From Leptospira montravelensis (GTDB lineage: Bacteria > Spirochaetota > Leptospiria > Leptospirales > Leptospiraceae): a DNA stretch of 64,000 bases. Position 1 is the first letter of the stretch. The number at the start of each line of letters is the position of its first letter. Positions 27,676-36,579 of the stretch are shown here, in pieces. Made by a program: the position numbers and the translations under genes. A model generated the notes under the pieces. The model saw only the letters and a list, made by a program, of their open reading frames with translations, did no database searches and had not been told where the DNA came from. The DNA lies in contig NZ_RQFO01000017.1 of assembly GCF_004770045.1 (NCBI RefSeq), forward strand, positions 372,001 to 436,000, in the 5' to 3' direction.

Positions 27676-29036
27676 TGTTTTACCCTCTTTAAGGTAGTTT
27701 CCAAATCAGATTTGGATTTAGTTTCAGTAATCACTCGAAAAATTGGTTCTGTATTGGAAGGACGTATGTGGATCCAAGAATCCGATACATACATCCAAAG
27801 TCCGTCTTTCTCGGAAATAACTTTCGGAGAAAATTCAGACTGAAATTTTTCATAAAGACTTTCTAAAGACATTCCTTTTGCCAATGGAAAGGATTGTTTG
27901 TCCATATAAAGCGAAGGAAGTTCATCTAGGAGAACATCTACTGTCTTTCCAGTTTCTGCCATCAAGTTTAGGATATGGGCAATTCCGGACAAAGTGTCCC
28001 GACCAAAAGAAGGAATTGTTGGATCAATCACCCCACCGTTCCCCTCCCCACCAAACACTGCTTTGGTTTTCAGCATTTCTTCCACAACGTTTGCTTCCCC
28101 CACTTTGCTGCGAATGACTTCGGCACCAAACCTAAATCCCACTTCTTCGTTTAAAAATGAAGTAGATAAGTTCACGACGACTTTTGCTTTTTTCTTAGCT
28201 GTTGATAAAACATTCATTAGTGCTAATGGAAGAGTGTATTCTTCTGATACAGCACCACGTTTAGGAGAAAACAATACGAGTCTATCGGCATCGGGATCTA
28301 ATGCAAAACCAATGTCTGCTTTTGATTTTTTGAAATATGGTTCTACTGATTTTAAGGCAGCAGCTGTAGGTTCTGGTGGTCTTGGAAACGTTCCATCGGG
28401 ATTACAATTATGAGCCACAACTTTGCAACCTAACATCTGCAAAAATTTTGGAACTACATAAGAACCAGCACCACCGACAGCATCTACAAACACTGTAAAT
28501 TTTTTCTTTTTGATTTTGGCTACATTCACTCGTTTTAATACAGAAGACAAATGTAGGTCAATATAGTCTTCACCAGAATCGATATAACCTTTGGGGGAAA
28601 TTTGTTCTTTGGGATAAGTTCCATTTTGAATGATGGATAAAAGTTTTTTATTTTCTTCCGCAGAAAAGAAAAAACCTTTTTTAGAAATAAATTTAAATGC
28701 ATTCCAATCCATTGGATTGTGTGAAGCTGAAATCATAATCCCACCATTGGCTTTCGAAAGATTCACAACGGCTTTAGTAGTGGGAGTGGGAACAAGCCCC
28801 AATGTTAAAACAGAATTTCCGGAAGCTAACAACGCTGAGGTGAGAAGTGATTCCAAATAAGGACCACTTGGTCTTGAGTCCCGTCCAATCACGGCAGTAC
28901 CGCCATTCATCATAGAAGCAAAGGATTTTGAAAATGCCAAAGCTTCGTCTAAGCCAAACCCTAAACCAATTTTACCCCGGACACCGGAGATAGAAATCAT
29001 CAGGGAGGACAGATCATACTCTTTCGTAAATCGCAT
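27660..29036 (-). CDS. glmM: Phosphoglucosamine mutase (GlmM-like)
   Basis: This 458-residue alpha-D-phosphohexomutase starts with SGVRGKIG and has the phosphoserine loop ISASHNP at 102-108 (Ser105). A metal-binding DPDADR lies near 245, the sugar-binding GEGNGGV near 330 and the phosphate-binding RPSNTEP near the end. Phosphomannomutase is possible by fold, but immediate overlap with glmS and the following GlmU-like gene favours glucosamine-6-P to glucosamine-1-P conversion. It is the first gene of the minus-strand run down to 22294. Confidence 0.88.
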   Translation of the reverse strand: MRFTKEYDLSSLMISISGVRGKIGLGFGLDEALAFSKSFASMMNGGTAVIGRDSRPSGPYLESLLTSALLASGNSVLTLGLVPTPTTKAVVNLSKANGGIMISASHNPMDWNAFKFISKKGFFFSAEENKKLLSIIQNGTYPKEQISPKGYIDSGEDYIDLHLSSVLKRVNVAKIKKKKFTVFVDAVGGAGSYVVPKFLQMLGCKVVAHNCNPDGTFPRPPEPTAAALKSVEPYFKKSKADIGFALDPDADRLVLFSPKRGAVSEEYTLPLALMNVLSTAKKKAKVVVNLSTSFLNEEVGFRFGAEVIRSKVGEANVVEEMLKTKAVFGGEGNGGVIDPTIPSFGRDTLSGIAHILNLMAETGKTVDVLLDELPSLYMDKQSFPLAKGMSLESLYEKFQSEFSPKVISEKDGLWMYVSDSWIHIRPSNTEPIFRVITETKSKSDLETTLKRVKQCVES

Positions 29037-29140
29037 ACAATACTATCAAGGCTCGCGGATTCCCACTGCAAGTCTATCTTTTTGCTTTTTGGAATGTGTC
29101 AACGAAGTGGAATAAAAGTGAAGATTGAAGAAAAACGGTT

Positions 29141-29213
29141 TGGGCGATGACAGGATTGAACTGCCGACCCGCTGCTTGTAAGGCAGCTGCTCTCCCAGCT
29201 GAGCTAATCGCCC
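29141..29213 (-). tRNA. tRNA-Val (anticodon UAC)
   Basis: The minus strand folds as a full cloverleaf of 73 bases. Acceptor GGGCGAT pairs with ATCGCCC, the D arm is TAGCTCAGCTGGGAGAGCA, and the anticodon stem GCTGC/GCAGC encloses loop CTTACAA with anticodon TAC. A T arm with GTTCAATCC follows. The discriminator is A, and CCA is not encoded (AAAC follows). It reads GUA valine codons. Confidence 0.95.
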
Positions 29214-29263
29214 GTTATTATGACCAGTAAACCGGAGTTGAGATTTTTGTAAATCAGATTTAG

Positions 29264-29291
29264 AAATAAAAAAGGCCACCATTGGTGGCCT
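29264..29291 (-). terminator. Rho-independent terminator after rpsT
   Basis: AGGCCACC and GGTGGCCT (29273-29280 and 29284-29291) form a perfect 8-bp stem with a 3-base loop. On the minus strand the hairpin is followed by TTTTTTATTT. It lies 26 bases past the rpsT stop and before tRNA-Val. Confidence 0.88.
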
Positions 29292-29316
29292 CATTCCTTC
29301 TAGCTAAAAGCAAATG

Positions 29317-29592
29317 TTAGGCGGCTTTTGTCTCGATGGAGTTAATACGAAGTGCCATACGTGATTTTTTACGATCCGCATTTTTCTTATGAATGAGTTT
29401 AGTTTTTGCAGCACGGTCCAATTTTGAAGCAAGTTTAGAGAAAACTGTTAATGCTTCTGTTTTGTCTCCAGCTTTGATTGCTTTGAGAAGAAGGCGTGCG
29501 TATGTACGCAATTCAGTGCGATCTTCACCATTTCGCTCTTTTCTACGAGCAGTTCTACGAATGTCTTTTTTAGATGATTTTAAATTAGCCAA
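29317..29592 (-). CDS. rpsT: 30S ribosomal protein S20
   Basis: This 91-residue highly basic protein begins MANLKSSKKDIRRTARRKERN and has the family-type LDRAAKTKLIHKKNADRKKS segment near 57-76. The length matches S20 (about 87-92). S20 binds 16S rRNA early in 30S assembly. It appears to be a single-gene unit: a strong terminator follows and the divergent hypothetical gene at 29715 lies 122 bases upstream. Confidence 0.97.
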   Translation of the reverse strand: MANLKSSKKDIRRTARRKERNGEDRTELRTYARLLLKAIKAGDKTEALTVFSKLASKLDRAAKTKLIHKKNADRKKSRMALRINSIETKAA

Positions 29593-29714
29593 GGAATGTC
29601 CCCTACGAGGAATTTTTACTTATCTTTTGAGTACCACTCTGCCGGTCAAGGCGAAAGAGAAAAAAATAAGAACCAAATTGGTGGTTAGGCAACCCATACC
29701 CACAGGAGAATCCT

Positions 29715-29999
29715 ATGTTCCCCATTCTCATTTGGATCGATTCCGAACTCTATGAAATCCTAAAACAGAGGAATTTGGATTTGGGCCTTGTCACAAAAAT
29801 GGCTATATTATCCCTAAAAGTAGAGGGAATGGTGCCGGGAACCTTTGAAAAACGTGAATCGGGCCATTATGAACGTATGGAACTCAGCCGGTATGATTTT
29901 TTTACTTTAAGTTTAATTTCTAGGGAGAAGGAAGTTGACCCGAACCTATTACTCTCGTATGCTTTCACAGAAGCTTTGTTGGAAATTTTACGACTGTGA
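29715..29999 (+). CDS. Conserved-looking hypothetical protein
   Basis: This 94-residue soluble protein has no recognised domain. AGGAGA lies 5 bases before the ATG, a good ribosome binding site, and the stop overlaps the next start by 4 bases (GTGA). The sequence is a mixed alpha/beta pattern (PILIWIDSELYEILKQRNLD...). It is the first of three coupled genes of unknown function. No enzyme motif is visible. Confidence 0.6.
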   Translation: MFPILIWIDSELYEILKQRNLDLGLVTKMAILSLKVEGMVPGTFEKRESGHYERMELSRYDFFTLSLISREKEVDPNLLLSYAFTEALLEILRL

Positions 30000-31129
30000 C
30001 TCCTGAAAAATCAAAATACCATTATATCAAAATTGAGTCCATTGCAGACATCGACCCCATTAAATTATCTATTTCCCAAATCCAACAAAGATATATCGAC
30101 AAAGATAACAATCGCTATGCGCTGCGTTTTAACAAAGACACACGCAGGATTGAGATTTTAAAACTCGTTGGCAATCATTTTGAAGTAATCCCTCACTTGT
30201 CACCTTCTCAATCTTCTGAAATAACGCAATCTTCAGCGAACCCAAATACTACCACTGCCTCGCATTCCACAACACAAATTTCTGAAGGATTAAAATCGAA
30301 TCCCATATTAGGAAAGTTAGTTGGAATTCAGCAACAAACGCAACCGATTGCCTTTGAAAAACCTGCAGAACTTCAAGGTGATAACGTTAAACTTCCTCCG
30401 GAAGAAAACTTAATGAATGAAGATGTGGATTTAAATATCTTTGAGGGAGAAGAACCTCCTCCTATTCAGGAAACATTCTCTCATGCAGGTTTATTAAACA
30501 CACCGGATTTACCAACGCCAGAAGAACCTGAGGAACAAACAAATCCAGATCCGAATGTAGTATTGGGAGAAGAGTCGAATGACAAAACTGCCTTCCAACA
30601 AATTGAAGATTTTATTAAATTACTGACTACCTACCGGGAACGAGTCACAGCCATCATACGCAACTTACAATCCTCCCGAATTTTTGAACTTACCGGAGAT
30701 CCTTCCGAAAATAAAAATATAGTTGGGAACTTTGCTCGTGAAATGGAAGCCCAAGTTTTTGAAGCCATTGACAAAATGGTGGATCTTCACAAAGAAATGA
30801 CATCATATCCTCGTCCTATTACGTATTATATCTCAAAAGCCCCTGCAGAAAAAAGAGAAGAAATGAAATTTATTGAATCAGATAAGGAAAAATTAAACAG
30901 ACTCCATCTGTATGAAATGCAAAGACTTTCCGATATAATAATAAAAGACTTCAAAAAACTTAGTTTGCAATTATTGAATATTTTAAATCTGAAAAATGAT
31001 ATTCAGGTAAAACAATTACAATATGCAAACCAGTTGATGTATGTTGATGCAAAAAATGCATCTCTTTATTTTGCTCAAGATTTGGATAAAACCATACTTG
31101 ATATTGAGAACTGGAAACAATCGAAATGA
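29996..31129 (+). CDS. Hypothetical protein with low-complexity middle and helical C-terminus
   Basis: This 377-residue protein starts at GTG, overlapping the upstream stop. A small N-terminal domain of about 65 residues (YHYIKIESIADID...RIEILKLVGNHFEVI) is followed by an unstructured Ser/Thr/Gln- and then Pro/Glu-rich region (about 68-195; EEPPPIQ, PTPEEPEEQ). The C-terminal 180 residues are predicted helical and possibly coiled-coil. There is no signal peptide or membrane helix, so it is probably cytoplasmic. Its stop overlaps the next ATG by 4 bases. No homologue is recognised. Confidence 0.65.
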   Translation: MTPEKSKYHYIKIESIADIDPIKLSISQIQQRYIDKDNNRYALRFNKDTRRIEILKLVGNHFEVIPHLSPSQSSEITQSSANPNTTTASHSTTQISEGLKSNPILGKLVGIQQQTQPIAFEKPAELQGDNVKLPPEENLMNEDVDLNIFEGEEPPPIQETFSHAGLLNTPDLPTPEEPEEQTNPDPNVVLGEESNDKTAFQQIEDFIKLLTTYRERVTAIIRNLQSSRIFELTGDPSENKNIVGNFAREMEAQVFEAIDKMVDLHKEMTSYPRPITYYISKAPAEKREEMKFIESDKEKLNRLHLYEMQRLSDIIIKDFKKLSLQLLNILNLKNDIQVKQLQYANQLMYVDAKNASLYFAQDLDKTILDIENWKQSK

Positions 31130-31920
31130 AAGAACTGTCGGAAGCAGAAACAAAAGCAATATTAGAAAAAATAAGATCAGAATACAAAGAACACGGAAAA
31201 CTAAATCCCAAAGCATTCGACCAAACTGGGTTCGAACAAAGATATTTACAAGTACTCAAACTCCGTGGTAACGTCACAAAATTTTTAACGGAAGAAGTAA
31301 CCTTTCTCGAACAACTAAAATCAAAGTTTCAGGAACTTGCTGCCAAAAAAGAAGCAGCCAAAGCACAAACTTTAAATCGGATTATGGATGAATCTATTGA
31401 GAAGTTGGCTAATTATAAAAAGGTAGATTTTCATCCTCTGGCAAAAGTAGAAACAAGGTACTTCTACGGAGCCATGTTAGATTTTACAGAAACAGAACTT
31501 CCTGTTCTGATTAATATCTTTAAAGGAACCCCAGAATACTCTTTTTTACAAGATGCTGTTTTGCAAGTGGAACGAATTGGAATGACAAGACGTGGTCTTC
31601 CTTCCTTAAAAATGCAAGAGTTCATCAAAACTTTACTAGATGCCAATGGAAACAATATCGTTATCGAAAAAGCTTCTCAGAACCTTTTGAAAGACGGATG
31701 TATTGCGCTAAAAAATATCATCACAGCTGTGCAAGATCTGGTAAGTAAAAACAGAATCAATCCCGATCTAATTGTCCAAGTGAACGAAAAGGAATATCCA
31801 AATGCTCACAGTTCCTTTGGTGGGAAAAAATTTGGAGAAAGCCTCACTCGCATCACTGAACGATGTAAACAAATCATACAAGATTTTCGAATGAATGCGT
31901 TGATGAATATGGAAGGTTAA
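31126..31920 (+). CDS. Hypothetical helical protein
   Basis: This 264-residue cytoplasmic protein is mostly helical, with a coiled-coil-like stretch (about 55-95, EEVTFLEQLKSKFQELAAKKEAA is the type of sequence seen). A C-terminal NAHSSFGGKKFGESLTRI is followed by a Cys-containing helix. It is the last of three translationally coupled genes (29715-31920); the thiolase-fold gene starts 15 bases later and may be in the same transcript. No domain is recognised. Confidence 0.62.
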   Translation: MKELSEAETKAILEKIRSEYKEHGKLNPKAFDQTGFEQRYLQVLKLRGNVTKFLTEEVTFLEQLKSKFQELAAKKEAAKAQTLNRIMDESIEKLANYKKVDFHPLAKVETRYFYGAMLDFTETELPVLINIFKGTPEYSFLQDAVLQVERIGMTRRGLPSLKMQEFIKTLLDANGNNIVIEKASQNLLKDGCIALKNIITAVQDLVSKNRINPDLIVQVNEKEYPNAHSSFGGKKFGESLTRITERCKQIIQDFRMNALMNMEG

Positions 31921-31935
31921 TTCTAATGTGCCATC

Positions 31936-33462
31936 ATGGACCCAATTCTACTAGGTGTCGCAGACACCATCGAATCTGAATTTGATTCGGAAGTTTATAA
32001 AAACCTTCCTCCTTTAGAAAAATACCATTCTTTACTTTTCCGTTCTGTGGATAAACTTTTCGGTTTTCTCGGAACGGATCGTTCAAAAATTGCTCCTTAT
32101 TTAACTGATTTTGTTTCCATCGAAGCCCAGTCTCTTGGGCGCGAAGGGTATGGATTTACAGTGAAAGATGCCAATGATATGGGATTTGGTGGGCTTGCCT
32201 GCCATACGGTGGATTTGGGTGGGGCCAGTGTCGGTGGAGCTATCGGACAGGCACATACCATAGTCAAATCCAATCCTTATGCAGTTGTCCTTGTTGCGGC
32301 CGCCGATATTCCCAAATCTGTTTTCAAACAAGTTTCAGACTTAAAACGACTCACAGCCACAGTTTGTCATAAGGATTGGGAAATGCCGTATGGGGCAACT
32401 CTCATTGGACTTTATTCTTTGTTATGTGAACGAATGATGTTTGATACGGGTGTGACTAGTGAGGATTTAGAAGAAATCACAAAACACTTTCGTTCCCTTG
32501 CCGAATCCAATCCCCGTGCCTTCCAATTCCAAAAACCACTCACAGAAAAACAATTAAAGAAACCTCTTTCTGGAGTTTATAGCACACCGATGATCGCCAT
32601 TGTCACCGATCATGGATTTGCCACTCTCATCACTTCTGAATTCATGAAACAGAAGTTAATTGAGAATAATATTATCAAAAAAGATGCCGAACATATTTAC
32701 TTAGCAGGTTCCGGACACAGTGCCCATGCGGAATACTTCATCCAAAAGAAAGACTTAAAAAGTCCAGCGGCTCTTGCTTGTGAACGAGCTGTGGCTTCTT
32801 CTGGATTCAATCGTTCGGAGATTGACTATGCTTGGATTTACGATTGTTTTACAGGAATGATCATCCATGAAGCGGGTTTGTATTTTGGAGTTTCTCCGAA
32901 AGATACAGCGACATCACTACGTAAGGGAAAAATCTCCAATGGTGCAAAAGAAATTCCGATCAACCTAGGTGGGGGAATTTTAAACTACCAAGCGGCAATG
33001 GCACTTTCGGGAGCTACAGGTCTCATTGATATAGCAAGCCAATACGAACTTGCGGTAAATCCTATTCCAAAAAAGTTAGAAACGTCACCTAATGTGAGTT
33101 TGCTTGGTGGGAATGGTGGGATTGATAGTATCAATTCAGTGGTTTTGTTTTCTAAAGAAAAACCAAAACCTGCGAGAGAACCATTGGCTTTAAAACCATT
33201 GGAAGTCAATGTCCCCAGTCCCAAACTCGGAGAAAAAGCAACCATCCTTACCGTTAGCACCATCTATTTCAATCCAGGTGGAGAAAAAAAACCACCATAC
33301 CTCATTGTTTGTTCTACAAAAGACAATGGAGAGATGGTTCTTACCAATCTATATGGGAAAGACGGAGTGGAAATTGTATCGAAAGAAGGATTGGAACTGG
33401 GAAAATCAAAAGTAGAATTCCAGGAGATCGAAGGAAAAATCCAAGCGATTCTATTAGGGTAA
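31936..33462 (+). CDS. Thiolase-fold protein lacking the catalytic cysteine
   Basis: This 508-residue protein has a thiolase/SCP-x-like fold. HTVDLGGASVGGAIGQA at 90-106 matches the nucleophile region, but the CASG-type Cys is replaced by Gly96-Ala-Ser. YDCFTGMIIHEAGLYFG (about 300) matches the SCP-x-type HDCFT block. The late GGG/GHP region reads NLGGGILNYQAAMALSG without the usual His. An added domain of about 85 residues ends the protein (about 420-508), perhaps OB-fold-like. Enzyme activity as a normal thiolase is therefore doubtful; lipid or acyl-CoA binding is a possible role. Confidence 0.8.
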   Translation: MDPILLGVADTIESEFDSEVYKNLPPLEKYHSLLFRSVDKLFGFLGTDRSKIAPYLTDFVSIEAQSLGREGYGFTVKDANDMGFGGLACHTVDLGGASVGGAIGQAHTIVKSNPYAVVLVAAADIPKSVFKQVSDLKRLTATVCHKDWEMPYGATLIGLYSLLCERMMFDTGVTSEDLEEITKHFRSLAESNPRAFQFQKPLTEKQLKKPLSGVYSTPMIAIVTDHGFATLITSEFMKQKLIENNIIKKDAEHIYLAGSGHSAHAEYFIQKKDLKSPAALACERAVASSGFNRSEIDYAWIYDCFTGMIIHEAGLYFGVSPKDTATSLRKGKISNGAKEIPINLGGGILNYQAAMALSGATGLIDIASQYELAVNPIPKKLETSPNVSLLGGNGGIDSINSVVLFSKEKPKPAREPLALKPLEVNVPSPKLGEKATILTVSTIYFNPGGEKKPPYLIVCSTKDNGEMVLTNLYGKDGVEIVSKEGLELGKSKVEFQEIEGKIQAILLG

Positions 33463-33468
33463 AATGAA

Positions 33469-33498
33469 AAAGGCCAAGGATGGAAGTTCTTGGCCTTT
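33469..33498. terminator. Bidirectional terminator hairpin
   Basis: AAAGGCCAAG (33469-33478) and CTTGGCCTTT (33489-33498) form a perfect 10-bp stem with a 10-base loop, between the convergent thiolase-fold gene and pheS. The A and T ends of the stem could supply a short U tract on either strand. Confidence 0.82.
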
Positions 33499-33521
33499 GG
33501 TTTCTTAATCACCTAACAATA

Positions 33522-34547
33522 CTAAAACTGTCTTAAAAACCTTAAATTCCCCGATTGGAAATACCGGATGTCATGGATTCCATAACGCATCATCACAAGA
33601 CGGTCAAGGCCTAGGCCAAAGGCAAACCCAGTCCATTTTTTTGAATCAAGTCCTGCCGCTTCCAAAACATTGGGATGAACCAGTCCACAAGGAAGTAATT
33701 CCAACCAACCGGAATGTTTACATACACTACAACCATCTCCACCGCATACCAAACAGTTGATATCAAGTTCAAAACCTGGTTCCACAAAAGGGAAGTATCC
33801 TGGTCTTAGTCTAGTTTTGATTTCTTTGCGAAACACACGAGAAAGAAGTGTTTCCATAGTATAAATCAAGTGGGCGACTGAAATATTTTCACCCACAACC
33901 ATCCCTTCTACTTGGTAGAATGTATTTTCGTGAGAGGCATCTACTTCTTCATAACGAAACACACGACCCGGAGCAATGATTCGAAAGGGTGGTTTTAATT
34001 TACGAAGGGCACGCACTTGGATGGCTGACGTATGAGTTCTCAGTAAATTTCCATCTTCCGTATAAAACGTATCTTGCATATCGCGAGCAGGATGGTCTTC
34101 GGTAAAATTGAGAGCACCGAAATTGTTTTCATCGGTTTCTACTTCTGGCCCATCCATCACAGAAAAACCCATAGAAGTAAAAATATCTTCGATTTCGTAT
34201 TGGATTTGAGAAATGGGATGAAGGCTTCCTCTTTCTTTGGAAGCTAGCGGTTGCAAACTATCAAAAAATTCTTGGCCTAACTTGTTTTCATAAAAACTTT
34301 CTTTTAACGAAGTTCTTTTGGATTCAACAAAACTTTCGAGCCGGCCTTGTGCCTCGTTCGCTTGTTTCCCTACTGTTTTTTTCTCTTCCACGGATAAGGC
34401 CGCAAGACCTTTTAAAACAGAAGTGAGTTTTCCTTTTTTACCAATGAATTGGTTTTTTAAAGAATCCAAATCTTGTTCGGATGTAGCTGAAGATAAAATA
34501 GTTTCCGCTTCTTTGACTAAGGCTTCGATTTCTTGGGATAGGCTCAT
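33522..34547 (-). CDS. pheS: Phenylalanyl-tRNA synthetase alpha subunit
   Basis: This 341-residue class II synthetase has [19 protein letters not shown] (motif 2 region), an active-site [17 protein letters not shown] (motif 3) and an N-terminal coiled coil (about 1-85). Four Cys in a [12 protein letters not shown] arrangement near 264-275 suggest a metal site. It charges tRNA-Phe with PheT. The beta subunit pheT, often adjacent in other bacteria, is absent: downstream is a convergent gene. Its start overlaps the mpl stop by 4 bases. Confidence 0.96.
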   Translation of the reverse strand: MSLSQEIEALVKEAETILSSATSEQDLDSLKNQFIGKKGKLTSVLKGLAALSVEEKKTVGKQANEAQGRLESFVESKRTSLKESFYENKLGQEFFDSLQPLASKERGSLHPISQIQYEIEDIFTSMGFSVMDGPEVETDENNFGALNFTEDHPARDMQDTFYTEDGNLLRTHTSAIQVRALRKLKPPFRIIAPGRVFRYEEVDASHENTFYQVEGMVVGENISVAHLIYTMETLLSRVFRKEIKTRLRPGYFPFVEPGFELDINCLVCGGDGCSVCKHSGWLELLPCGLVHPNVLEAAGLDSKKWTGFAFGLGLDRLVMMRYGIHDIRYFQSGNLRFLRQF

Positions 34548-35938
34548 ACAGATTCTCGTAATTCGATTAATGATTTTAATTCAGGATAAATTCCACCAAA
34601 GGCACCATTCGACATCGCAAGGATGATTACTTTTTCTTTTTGGAATTTTGGTAGAATCTTTTTTAAGAGGACTGGAATTTCTTTGGGATCTTTTGCATAC
34701 AATGCGTCTTTTTTTGTATTCTTAACAATGTCTTTAACCAATTTTTTAACATTCAAACGCAAAGGTTTGTTTACCTTATCTACTTGGTAAACTTCAGTAA
34801 CAATGCTCACATCACTTCCTTTAAAAGATTTGGCAAAGTCATCTTGGAAAACATTTCTATGTGAAGTGGCACTTCTTGGTTCAAAAAGAGAAATGATTTT
34901 GTATCCAGGATAAGTTTCTTTGTGAGCTCGTATGGTTTCTTGGATGGCCACAGGATGGTGAGCAAAATCTTCTACAAGTAAACTCTTATCGGAAACAAAT
35001 AGATTTTCTTGCCTTCGTTTGACACCTGGGAAAGAAACCACAGCTTCTAAAATTTCTTTTCTTTTTTGAGGAGCAATTTCTAAACAAATACGAGTGGCCA
35101 CTTCTACATTGCGGTAGTTATGTGATCCAATCAAAGATGGTTTTAATTTTGTTTTGGTTCGGATCTCAGATAACACACCTTTTTCATATTTAAAAATGGA
35201 GTTTTTGTCTCCTAAATCAAAGGATTCTACGGGTGCATGTTTATAATCTTTCGTGATTTCCACGAGGTTCCTAGAACCTTTCCAATAAAAAACCTTACCA
35301 CGACCAGGAACCAAATTTAACAGGCGTTTGAACATGGTTTTAATTGCATTTAAATCAGCAAAAATATCCGCATGATCAAAATCCAAAGCATTCATTGCTA
35401 AATAGTAGGGTCTGTAATGTAAAAACTTAGAACTTTTATCAAAGAAAGCAGAATCGTATTCATCCCCTTCAATGACAAAATAATCTCCTTCCCCAAGTGC
35501 AAATCCTGGGAAACCGTCTTTCCGAATCCCACCCACAAAAAGACCGGGTTTTAGTCCAATGGACTCTAAAATCCAATGGGTTAAAAAGGTTGTTGTTGTT
35601 TTTCCATGAGTTCCAGAAATCACGATGGGTTTTTTCCCTTTCAGAAAAAAAGTTCCGATGGCCTGGGCCATACTCATGTACTCCATCCCTGTATTTAGAA
35701 CTTCTTCTACTTCTGGATTCCCACGTGAAATCGCATTTCCGATGATGACTAAATCCGCACCTTTTACATTTTCTTTACGATAACCAGATTTAGGTGACAA
35801 TCCCCATTCTACCAACTTATCCGACATAGGTGGATAAAGATTTTGATCGGAACCTGAAACGTCATGACCTTGATTTTTTAGCATATAGGCTAAATTACCC
35901 ATAGCAATTCCACCAATGCCTACCAAAAAGATTTTCAA
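34544..35938 (-). CDS. mpl: Murein tripeptide ligase
   Basis: This 464-residue Mur-ligase fold protein has a short Rossmann start ([16 protein letters not shown]), the ATP loop [10 protein letters not shown] at 108-117, and [16 protein letters not shown] and [11 protein letters not shown], which are characteristic of Mpl rather than MurC. Mpl attaches the recycled tripeptide L-Ala-gamma-D-Glu-mDAP to UDP-MurNAc. It is followed by pheS with a 4-base overlap and preceded, also by 4 bases, by a Yip1-like gene. Confidence 0.92.
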   Translation of the reverse strand: MKIFLVGIGGIAMGNLAYMLKNQGHDVSGSDQNLYPPMSDKLVEWGLSPKSGYRKENVKGADLVIIGNAISRGNPEVEEVLNTGMEYMSMAQAIGTFFLKGKKPIVISGTHGKTTTTFLTHWILESIGLKPGLFVGGIRKDGFPGFALGEGDYFVIEGDEYDSAFFDKSSKFLHYRPYYLAMNALDFDHADIFADLNAIKTMFKRLLNLVPGRGKVFYWKGSRNLVEITKDYKHAPVESFDLGDKNSIFKYEKGVLSEIRTKTKLKPSLIGSHNYRNVEVATRICLEIAPQKRKEILEAVVSFPGVKRRQENLFVSDKSLLVEDFAHHPVAIQETIRAHKETYPGYKIISLFEPRSATSHRNVFQDDFAKSFKGSDVSIVTEVYQVDKVNKPLRLNVKKLVKDIVKNTKKDALYAKDPKEIPVLLKKILPKFQKEKVIILAMSNGAFGGIYPELKSLIELRESV

Positions 35939-36579
35939 AAGAGTACCGTCCTAACCAGGTTGTAAATAAATAAAGGAACTGAAATAAGAACCAAAAAAAA
36001 CAAAACTACTTTCATCAGAAAAAATAGAAAATCAAAGGATGTCCATTCTCTTCGGTGTGATAAATAGTAATATGCCAAATGCAATGAATACAAAAAACCA
36101 ACACCTAACGCAAGTAAAGGGATCGGTGCAGGAAAAATCCAAAAGATGGCAGTAGCACTGAAAGGAAGATAGGAAATCATAAACACATGTGGTTCTGGTC
36201 CTTCCCAATCTTTGGTTCGATCTCGCATTTGATGGTACATTCGAAAACTATCAACCAATCGAATTACAATATAGAATCCTAAATAAAAAAAGAATAAGGT
36301 CAAAATCCCTTGTGTGTAGGTTAACTTTGTTTCTTCATCGACCGTGGATACTTTGAACAAAACAATTTGGATTAAATTTCCAAAAAACTTTGCAATTGGA
36401 GCAAGCAGAATGAGTTGGAGATGGGCCAACCATAAGTCACGACCACCCAAATCCGTTTTATGATAATAGGATTCGAAGGCAGACATAGGAGAATAGAATA
36501 AATCTCGGATCATTTCCATCCGAGATGCGACTGTAGAAACTTTTTGCACCTTATTGGATTTTCTGGTTGGGACGCTCAT
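35935..36579 (-). CDS. Yip1-like membrane protein
   Basis: Using ATG 36579 gives 214 residues; a GTG at 36591 would add four. After a basic N-terminus it has about five membrane helices (roughly from residue 45 onward). The opening [12 protein letters not shown] recalls the Yip1/DUF1282 group. The start lies inside the 3' end of the upstream Gld-type gene (29-base overlap) and the end overlaps mpl by 4 bases. The molecular role of bacterial Yip1 proteins is not established. Confidence 0.65.
   Translation of the reverse strand: MSVPTRKSNKVQKVSTVASRMEMIRDLFYSPMSAFESYYHKTDLGGRDLWLAHLQLILLAPIAKFFGNLIQIVLFKVSTVDEETKLTYTQGILTLFFFYLGFYIVIRLVDSFRMYHQMRDRTKDWEGPEPHVFMISYLPFSATAIFWIFPAPIPLLALGVGFLYSLHLAYYYLSHRREWTSFDFLFFLMKVVLFFLVLISVPLFIYNLVRTVLF

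Noticed and set aside
29046..29294. A minus-strand open frame of 82 codons
   Set aside because: It runs across the tRNA-Val gene and the rpsT terminator, so it is a shadow of those RNA features.
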